Assembly (NCBI GenBank): GCA_907163375.1
Contig: CAJQUW010016879.1
Span: forward strand, 930,001 to 994,000
DNA from: Prostheceraeus crozeri
Taxonomy: Eukaryota > Platyhelminthes > Polycladida > Euryleptidae
DNA: 64,000 nucleotides
Reading direction: 5' to 3'
In this document: positions 57,532-64,000 of the stretch, piece by piece
How positions within the stretch are numbered: position 1 is the first letter of the stretch
Layout of the letters: every line of letters starts with the position of its first letter
Program-made: the position numbers and the translations under genes
Notes under the pieces: generated by a model
The model's input: the letters and a program-made list of their open reading frames with translations, nothing else
Database searches by the model: none
Told to the model about the DNA's origin: nothing

Positions 57532-59733
57532 TTTCCTTTTTTGATTGCATAGGATTTTTCATTTTGACGTATCAATATACATCTTTCATACAAATATCCT
57601 GAGGGCCGGGCCAACAGCAGCTTACTTTCCCAAACTAGTTCTAAATACGTTAACGGTGATATGAATGTCAGTTATACTCACCGTAATTACATAACTGATC
57701 ATGCTAGAAATAAAAATATAGACAATACCTCAAGTTCTAAAAAATCAGTGACATATTGGTGTCGTACTTCCCAATGTTCCCTTTTGGGAACATCGTAAAA
57801 ATAAATGGCTTGTAATTTAATATTTACACATTATATTTGATTTTCATCCCTATAGAATTGATGTATAGTAAGTCACTTGCACAAACAAGAAAACTGAAAT
57901 TTATTTACTTACCTTCACTGGTAATATATTGGATCCAAAATCAGAAATTCCACTTCACGAATTTTTCTTAACTTTCACGAAAATGTATCACGCTGTTTGG
58001 AGTCTTTACTCATTGATTTCAAAACGAAAAGTGATTTTAAATTAAAATCCAAGTTATTAAAGAAAAATTAAAACACAACAAAAAATAAAGCTAGATGCCG
58101 TATAAAAATAGGAAACGAATGTATATCATGTTCCCAAATGAGAACATTGGGAGATAAAAGGTTAATACCTGGATGCATGTGCTTCACCGGCTAAAATTAA
58201 ATTAAACCAGATAAAGAAGCTTCTGCCATGGTATTGTCTTCAATACAGAGGTAACATTACTGCGTTGCACCGCATTCGCTGAATCAAGAAAGATCAAGAC
58301 CTTGATTCTCGGGCATTATTCTTGACTCTACTCGAAACATCAGACACAAATTTCACGACTGGCGGTTACCATGCACCCATTGTTTCTACACATGTTAATA
58401 AAAAGAGGATGATAATTAGGAATTCTTTTGGCGCTTACGGTCTTCCTGCATTGTGGCAGTTTTCCTGGCTGCTCTTGTCGATTCTTCCTGATAAGTTGGT
58501 GTCATCGTGCTTTTGTATTAACATAAGCATTTTCATATCATGGTTTTCTATCATGGCATGAATACCCTGTAGTTCAAAACGCCGTGTTCCGAAATATAAT
58601 TGCTTCAACTAAACATATTTGAAAATTGAAGCTTGAGTACAACTAAATAGAAGTACGGTTAAATACAAATCTATAGAATTTTATGAATCAGATGATGACA
58701 AGGTAGTGTTTTTTGATCGTTAGAAAGTTCAGGACGTGAATTTTCCTGTCGATATGAAATCATTCAGATCCCGTAAGTAGTTCACTGGCTGCAGGCCATT
58801 GAGGAAAGTATAGATGGTTTTCATCTGAAGAACCACCGCTCACAGAATTTTAAAAGAAAATAAAAACTGAGGTCGGTTGAGTCAAGTATTGTTCACGTCA
58901 AAATTTGATGGCAAAATTCAAATAGGAAATGTCTCAAATTTTATGGTCAAGACAGTTCAAAGAAGTGTCCCGATAATTATCGAGCGGTATAATTGGAATA
59001 ACATATCTGTTCAATATTAAAGAAATACCGTGGAAATTCGATGAAATAGCCCTGGAATTTGAAGCTTGGAATCTGGCCGCCACCCTGGGTACAGCTGTGA
59101 CCCTGAACTTCGTGTGATTGTTGTCTACAGACAAATGACGAGCAGTTGTATAATTCTGATGCTGTAAATGTTCTACAAGTCAGATAAGAGGAGTTTTACA
59201 CACCCAACGCCATGCCACGTTAGTGAGAAGAGGCAGGAGCAAGAGAAGATCGTTGACGATGCAACACTTCAGGGTGTCAACAACAGAAATGTGGGTGGGG
59301 GAAGAATAGAAGTACCTTCTATTCTTTCCCCCAACATTTCTGTTGTTGACACCTGAAAGTATTGTATCGTCAACGATTTTCTCTTACTTACGGGCAGTTT
59401 CACTAACGTCGCATAGCGTTGAGTGTGTAAAACTCCTCTTATCTGACTTGTAGAACATTTACAGCATCAGAATTAGACAACTGCTCGTCATTTGTCTGCA
59501 GACAGCAATCACACGAAGTTCATGATCACAGCTGTACCTTGTATTCTAACTGAGTATCTAAGGGACCAATCCTTCATCCCAGGGTTCAAGTAAGACTTTT
59601 CAGTCGTGCTGTAGTGTCACTCAGTGACAGATCAAGTCTATTCTAAACCCAATGTGACCAACTTTGGCGAAATTTGATGATTTTGTAAAACTTGAAAAAT
59701 GCGGGGGGGGAAGAATAGAAGTACCGACAATAT

Positions 59734-61848
59734 GATCAATATCCTATACTAATAGAGACAATAAAAGTTTCTTCAGATATTTTGGATAACGTGCATATAA
59801 TAGAACATCTCTTATAAAGTAACTCATTACTTTATCTGTCATGTATCATCTACAATAAGCTTCCGAACATTTTAATGGATCTGCAACTAAAATTATATCA
59901 GATCAATTAGAACTTGAATATCGAAGGGAGGTAATGTAATGAATTCCAATTCAAACATCAGAAACATAGTTAAGGGTACTATTAAAGGTAGTTGCACTGA
60001 TCGTACTTGGAAATGTATTGTAATTATATGTATTATAAGTATGTATGCATTCTAATTGTCGGAAATATGAAATGTATACCTGCGTTTTGCGACTAATGAG
60101 TCTTGAAGATCGTAGAATTTTGCGCACGCTGATGGAGAGTGGTGCAAGTACGCTGACGCATCTACAATGCCTGACGGTTTGCTGGCGGAAGTCGTGGCGA
60201 TAACTGTCAATTCAACAAAGGTTGTTAAAAGATATTTTAGAGATACATGAGGTTCAAATGTTAGACATGGAGTACTGTCAACCTGACTTTGACTAGAGAA
60301 ATTTACCAGATGTTAATCCCTATTACTTAAGTAGCTGGGTTGATATTCCTTCTAACTCGGATTAATAATTCATGACTTATATGTGTATCGTCGAGTCATT
60401 GAGTGATAATTTACCTTTGCGAAAGGCTACTATTGTTTTGACGTTTTCCTTTGTCAACGACCGGATCGTCCGAAGCTGGTGAGGGTGAAAAATATTGGAC
60501 TTTTCGCGAAACCTTAGGCCTGGTTTTCATCTGTCGGAGATACGCGTAGATGTTTTTCAGGAGTTTTGATTCAGTTAGGAACACCACGCACGCGTTGAAT
60601 GCGTTTTTTGCTTCCGTATTTCGAAAGCGATGATTCCGTCTTTTTCGGGAGTCTGCGTCTCCAAAAAATCTCCCCAGGTGATCTGAATTGTTTAAACATT
60701 AATGGGATGAGGCTACAGTAATCAGCGTAGAATGCATTGACTTATTCAAGAAAAGCACATGTATTCGCAGTAGAGATATCTGTACATTCAGGCTTGTAAA
60801 ATGTCAAGAATAGACATAGAAATTCACTGTATTTTGACCGGAGGAATATGACATTTATACTGAGGTGCTGCCTGCAGAGTTTGTAGCTGTAATTTGACAC
60901 GCACCATTCAGCTAGTGTGAACATTTGAAGTTGGCATCAGTAGTTCAGAGTTTAATTTCCACAATAGATAGACATGTCATGTTGCTCTTTAATTGGAGTT
61001 TGAATTATTTCGTTGTGTTCAAATTATTGAAATCATCAATAACTGTAGACAAGGATTACGAAATTTGAAACATTAATGAAAAGTAGCACATAATGATTGC
61101 TCTTATTACATAGATTGGGAAATCGGTGCAAGGCTCTTATTGTCAAAGCATCAAGTTACACTTCGTTATTGTAGGTACTTCGAGATGCGCTACTAATTAA
61201 TTATGTTCTGTCTGCACATTATTTCGTTTACTGCGATCAAAATTTGAATGACTTTGATACATGCACCATGCATGTAGATGTATTCTATACATATGTACTT
61301 GATCCTGTGAGAGATTGCTAGTTATTACTATCACTTTATACCTGGCGGAAGGTCTCTGCTCTCTGAGGATTGAGTGCATAGACTCTCGCTACCAGTTGCA
61401 GGAGAACATTCGATATCAGGGATGCGAATTTTTTGTCCTTGCATTTGTTGAAAAGTCCTTGATCCTGATGATGAGCATCTGCGGAGATCTTAGGTTTTAC
61501 ATAGCATCCTTTGTGACCAATAGATCTTAGTGGTCTCGCTTCTGGGTCTCGAACTTGCGCATTTTGCAGTTGCCAGAAATATGGCGCTTGAGATAAAGGC
61601 GGAAGTCATTCAAATTATGCTTATAAGCATGTTCAACAAAATCAGCTAACGTCTGGATGGACTGCAAGTATGTGATTTTCATGTTACACTTGAACTTGGG
61701 AGCATCTCATTTGTCATGTTTTGGACAGATGGTAGAGATGGTGAAAAAGGATGTAAAGTTAGATGATGAAAAGCTCATTCACCATGTAGACTATTCTGAA
61801 ATATTCGAAAGCAATCATCGTTATCTCGCACTTTATGTAATTTAAAAT
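59734..61848. other. Non-coding stretch with one Harbinger-like end
   Basis: No gene seen. At 60517, preceded by TTA, the sequence GGCCTGGTTTTCATCTG followed by GGAGA and TCTGCGTCTCC words resembles the end of Harbinger #1 (AGGCTGGTTTATACTTC with CGGAGACGTCT motifs). The partner end was not found, so it is a likely relic. Confidence 0.4.
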
Positions 61849-61850
61849 AC

Positions 61851-62432
61851 AGTTATGGCCATAAAGATCCGACCACCCACACACTTTTACGTGAACGCTA
61901 TTTCAAAACATCAAATTTCTTTCCCTAGTGCATTATATTTGGTTGCGAAGAGTATTGAGTCTTTGAACATGTATAAAGGTGTACAAAAGTAGATATATAC
62001 GTACATACGGTCCAAAATATCACAGTTTGAGCATGAGATCAATATTTTGTTGCTCTACCACGTACCTTCAGAACCGCATCTATTCTTCTCGGCATGGATT
62101 CAACGAGCGCCTCGCAATATTGAGGGGTAATTGTATGGCACCATGCTTTCAGTATTGCTTCTTTTAAGTCTCGATAGGATGTTGAGTTCTGTTTGCAGAC
62201 CTCAGCTTTCAATTTCACCCAACAATTCTCAATCGGGTTGAGATCGGGAGATAACCCTGGCCACGGTCCAAGAACCATGATTTCATTCTCCTGAAACCAT
62301 GTCGTTACTTTCTTCGCCTGGTGGCATGGCGCACCGTCATGCATAAATACATCGCATTCTTTGTTGACCATCCACGTAGGCACCTTTTCTTTCACAATTT
62401 CCAAATAATTTTCCGATTTCATTGTCTCAGCC
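61851..62432 (-). mobile_element. Tc1-like element #2, interrupted by the Gypsy-type LTR
   Basis: The terminal repeat begins CAGTTATGGCCATAAAGATC at 61851, preceded by TA. The transposase C-terminal half lies inside. At 62433 the sequence changes to the LTR of the retroelement. The rest of the Tc1 copy, with its other terminal repeat, should lie beyond the window. Confidence 0.8.
62039..62431 (-). pseudogene. Tc1-like transposase C-terminal half (Tc1 #2)
   Basis: The frame reads AETMKSENYLEIVKEKVPTW, FMHDGAPCHQAKKVTTWF (second Asp), GLSPDLNPIENCWVKLKAEV (third residue, Glu) and ESMPRRIDAVLKVRGRATKY before the stop. The first catalytic Asp and the helix-turn-helix part are missing because the retroelement LTR interrupts the gene at 62433. 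The family (DD34E Tc1) is clear. Confidence 0.87.
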
Positions 62433-62595
62433 TGATATATCCTGCGCTAGCCAACGTTCCGTTTACTTAACAATGCAAGTCTCGTTCATTCACGTGTTTT
62501 CTATTTCGTCTCAGATCGTCGTATATTTAAATTGTTCAGTTACAAGCGTTAGTTAAACAAAAACATTCATTGTTACTCGTATATGCGATACATCA
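62433..62595 (-). repeat. 3' LTR of the Gypsy-type element
   Basis: On the minus strand the 163-bp block begins TGATGTATC and ends GATATATCA, short inverted termini with the usual TG...CA. It starts directly after the polypurine tract and ends at the Tc1 coding sequence. Confidence 0.72.
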
Positions 62596-62607
62596 TTCTT
62601 CCCCCCT
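62596..62607 (-). promoter_or_regulatory. Polypurine tract for plus-strand priming
   Basis: On the minus strand AGGGGGGAAGAA lies directly before the LTR start, about 26 bases after the pol stop codon, the usual place for the tract that primes second-strand synthesis. Confidence 0.75.
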
Positions 62608-62633
62608 AAGAATTTATTGTCACATAACCACAT

Positions 62634-64000
62634 TCAGTCACTGAATCCATAGCGAATAGGAGGATCACGCTTTCGACGAGGATTTCTGCGTGGAGTGTCG
62701 GTGATGTCAGGCTGAGTTAACACATTTGAGTCAGTGTTCGGTTGCACAAATGTTTGATCACGAGCTGAAGATTCTTCGCGCTCTCTCTCATCCTCGACCA
62801 GTCGCATTTGTAGTTGGTTCACATGTCGCTTGACCACGCCTCTATCAGTTTGTAGGATCCTCACCATTCTTCCTCTGCACTCGATTACAATGCCAGGTAA
62901 CCATTTGGGTCCTTTGCCATAATTCTTGTAGTATACATGTGTACCTACCTGGAACTGACATTTTCTATTGGTGGGACAACTTTCTTCCGCCTTCCTTTGT
63001 TTTGATACGAGGGATAGCAGATTTTTCGGCTTTCTACCATGAAGGCTTTCAGCGGGAGATAGACCGTCCAGTCCAGGGTGTGGCATTGTGCGATACATGA
63101 ATAGTACCTGTCTCGCTGTTTGCCACAGCTCATCTGCAGAAGGCTCAGCACTTGTGATACATTTCTTCATGTGCTGCTTGAACGTAGCAACAAACCTTTC
63201 AGCAAGGCCGTTGGATGGTGGATGTGCCACAGGAGACGTGATGTGCAGCATTCCCAATCGACTGCAGAAGTTCTCGAACTCCTCAGCTATGAATTGGCTC
63301 CCATTGTCCGTGATAATAGTATCACACAGTCCTTCGATTGCCAATACCTGTTCGAGCGCAGCAATTGTGTCTTTGGACGTAGTGTGTCCAATATTCATCA
63401 TTGACAAGTAGGGAAATCTTGACTTTGCATCTATTATTATGAGCCACATCCTTCCGAGAAACGGACCAGCAAAGTCCATGTGTATCCTGGACCACACATG
63501 CGGAGGTTCAGGCCAACAAGTATAGCTTTGCGGCGGACTCACGGCGTTCTCTCTACATGCGGCGCATTTCCTACAAAATAGTTCGACATCGGAGTTTGCA
63601 CTAGGCCACCAGACGTATTGTCGCAAGGTCTGCTTCATTCGTACGATGCCAAAGTGAGCAACATGCAGAGTCTTGAGGATGTCAATTCTCAGTGACTCAG
63701 GGATAACAACACGAACTCCTGCATCTGCTTGTAGCATGACTGCATTTTCATGAATAAACAAACTGTCTTTCAAATTCCAATAGCGCATAAGCTGCTGATC
63801 TCTCGGCCTTGTTCTAGGCCAGTCACTGTTTACGATGTGTCTCTTGACTTCTGTCAATGTCTTGTCCTTCTCTGTTTCCCGTATGACATCAGTCAAGTCA
63901 ATAGGAGACTCGAACAAAGTGTTTTTTATCAGATTGACAGTTTCTTCTTCTTCGAGAGTTTCGATCCTGTCAAAGTTTTCATCTGGGCCAACTGGCAGTC
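62634..64000 (-). CDS. Gypsy-type pol, integrase region (partial)
   Basis: The frame is open to the window edge, so the upstream methionine or TTG near 63917 is not the real start. The HHCC zinc-binding part reads LHVAHFGIVRMKQTLRQY and CRKCAACREN. The integrase core follows with RIHMDFAGPFLGRMW (Asp), TIITDNGSQFIAEEFE (Asp) and SNGLAERFVATFKQHM (Glu). The C-terminal region has GTHVYYKNYGKGPKWLPG and VKRHVNQLQMR, a GPY/F-like module, then a basic PRRNPRRKRDPPIRYG tail. It inserts the reverse-transcribed DNA into the genome. No frameshift or stop is seen in the visible 455 codons, so this copy looks young. Confidence 0.9.
   Translation of the reverse strand, partial: LPVGPDENFDRIETLEEEETVNLIKNTLFESPIDLTDVIRETEKDKTLTEVKRHIVNSDWPRTRPRDQQLMRYWNLKDSLFIHENAVMLQADAGVRVVIPESLRIDILKTLHVAHFGIVRMKQTLRQYVWWPSANSDVELFCRKCAACRENAVSPPQSYTCWPEPPHVWSRIHMDFAGPFLGRMWLIIIDAKSRFPYLSMMNIGHTTSKDTIAALEQVLAIEGLCDTIITDNGSQFIAEEFENFCSRLGMLHITSPVAHPPSNGLAERFVATFKQHMKKCITSAEPSADELWQTARQVLFMYRTMPHPGLDGLSPAESLHGRKPKNLLSLVSKQRKAEESCPTNRKCQFQVGTHVYYKNYGKGPKWLPGIVIECRGRMVRILQTDRGVVKRHVNQLQMRLVEDEREREESSARDQTFVQPNTDSNVLTQPDITDTPRRNPRRKRDPPIRYGFSD

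Larger units (their letters stand above)
51374..58161 (-). mobile_element. piggyBac element #3, hosting a Merlin element
   Basis: The ends are CCTTCTATTTACC at 51374 and CCTTTTATCTCCC inward from 58161, with TTAA outside at 51370-51373 and 58162-58165. Palindromes around TGTTCCCAWWTGGGAACA-like words recur near both ends (about 51508, 57775 and 58131). The terminal match is imperfect, but TTAA sites, the shared subterminal palindromes and the encoded transposase agree. It contains a two-exon transposase, an inverted-repeat insertion at 52306-53085, a SINE-like head and a Merlin element. Confidence 0.8.
50310..59087. mobile_element. CAGGGTGGCGGCC element with 6-bp duplication, hosting piggyBac #3
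   Basis: The ends are CAGGGTGGCGGCC at 50310 and inward from 59087. The flanks are GGTACA at 50304-50309 and 59088-59093. The intact right arm of the foldback element reads AAGGTACAGCTGTGA at this point with GGTACA once, which proves a 6-bp duplication. Apart from piggyBac #3 (51374-58161) it has about 2 kb of non-coding DNA. Near the ends are CCCGGGAA and CCTGGAA words like those at 4370-4518. Confidence 0.85.
50117..59725. mobile_element. Foldback element, about 825 bp when freed of its insertion
   Basis: Both ends begin GGTACTTCTATTCT followed by a C-rich run. The flanks are GACAATAT at 50109-50116 and 59726-59733, an 8-bp duplication. The two arms of about 410 bp are reverse complements meeting near 59316 in the palindromic junction AGAATAGAAGTACC / TTCTATTCT. 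The left arm is split after 50309 by the 8.8-kb element. The right arm (59317-59725) is uninterrupted and shows the original uninserted sequence. No coding capacity. The 8-bp duplication fits hAT-like mobilisation, but the family is not assigned. Confidence 0.85.
62433..64000 (-). mobile_element. Gypsy-type LTR retrotransposon, 3' part, running off the window
   Basis: From the window edge it reads an open pol frame ending in integrase, a polypurine tract and a short 3' LTR. The LTR abuts the Tc1 transposase gene, so the retroelement inserted into Tc1 #2. Gag, protease, reverse transcriptase and the 5' LTR would lie outside this window. Confidence 0.85.

Noticed and set aside
50310-59087. Polinton/Maverick because of the 6-bp duplication and large size
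   Set aside because: The size comes from nested piggyBac and Merlin insertions. There is no DNA polymerase B, capsid or integrase gene and the terminal repeats are short.

Overview
This window is eukaryotic, and almost certainly animal, nuclear DNA. It is AT-rich. Coding segments are split by introns with consensus GT/AG borders. It holds P-like THAP elements, PIF/Harbinger, piggyBac, hAT, pogo/Tigger, Merlin, Tc1/mariner with DD41D spacing and a Gypsy integrase, with long stretches of non-coding DNA between. Frequent TAGGCCTA and TACATGTA words and this mix of families suggest a marine invertebrate (echinoderm-like or another deuterostome, or a mollusc), but this is weak inference and I do not assign a species. 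I recognise no ordinary housekeeping gene. The only non-transposon coding remnant is a broken DUF4806-like gene.

Layout. 1-4.5 kb: non-coding DNA with a Tc1 remnant and one end of a CAGGGTGG-type element. 4.5-11.5 kb: a Harbinger deletion derivative (4528-11534). It carries a THAP/P-like element (4821-9474), itself split by a second Harbinger (6035-8297), plus an intact DD41D mariner (9702-11254). 12.9-17.0 kb: a DD41D mariner split by a piggyBac. 17.0-23.2 kb: a BED-finger hAT with a perfect 8-bp target duplication, carrying a pogo element that has lost its catalytic domain. 24.4-35.1 kb: a DUF4806-like gene on the minus strand. Its exon was hit by piggyBac #2 (26110-34724), which was then hit by a nearly complete four-exon P-like element (26846-32011). 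Its intron carries a small element with a 6-bp target duplication. 36.2-38.3 kb: a Tigger element with one in-frame stop. 39.1-45.8 kb: a decayed pogo element that hosts an element with an intact 601-residue gene of a family I cannot name (40862-44880). 46.4-50.1 kb: a possible solo LTR and non-coding, homopolymer-rich DNA. 50.1-59.7 kb: a foldback element split by a 6-bp-duplication element, which holds piggyBac #3, which holds a Merlin element. 61.9-64.0 kb: a Tc1 remnant interrupted by a Gypsy-type retrotransposon that runs off the window.

How the parts relate. Most boundaries were fixed by pairing terminal inverted repeats with target duplications of the expected size: TA for mariner and pogo, TTA for Harbinger, TTAA for piggyBac, 8 bp for hAT and the foldback, 7 and 9 bp for the two P-like elements. 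The nesting gives a relative chronology. At least six insertions fall inside coding sequence, and at several of them mental removal of the insert restores the reading frame exactly.

The strongest candidate for something undescribed is the 601-residue gene and its element. A second is a set of elements with CAGGGTGG or CAGGGATGG ends and 6-bp target duplications, for which no transposase is visible here. All calls rest on reading the sequence; no alignment or database search was run.
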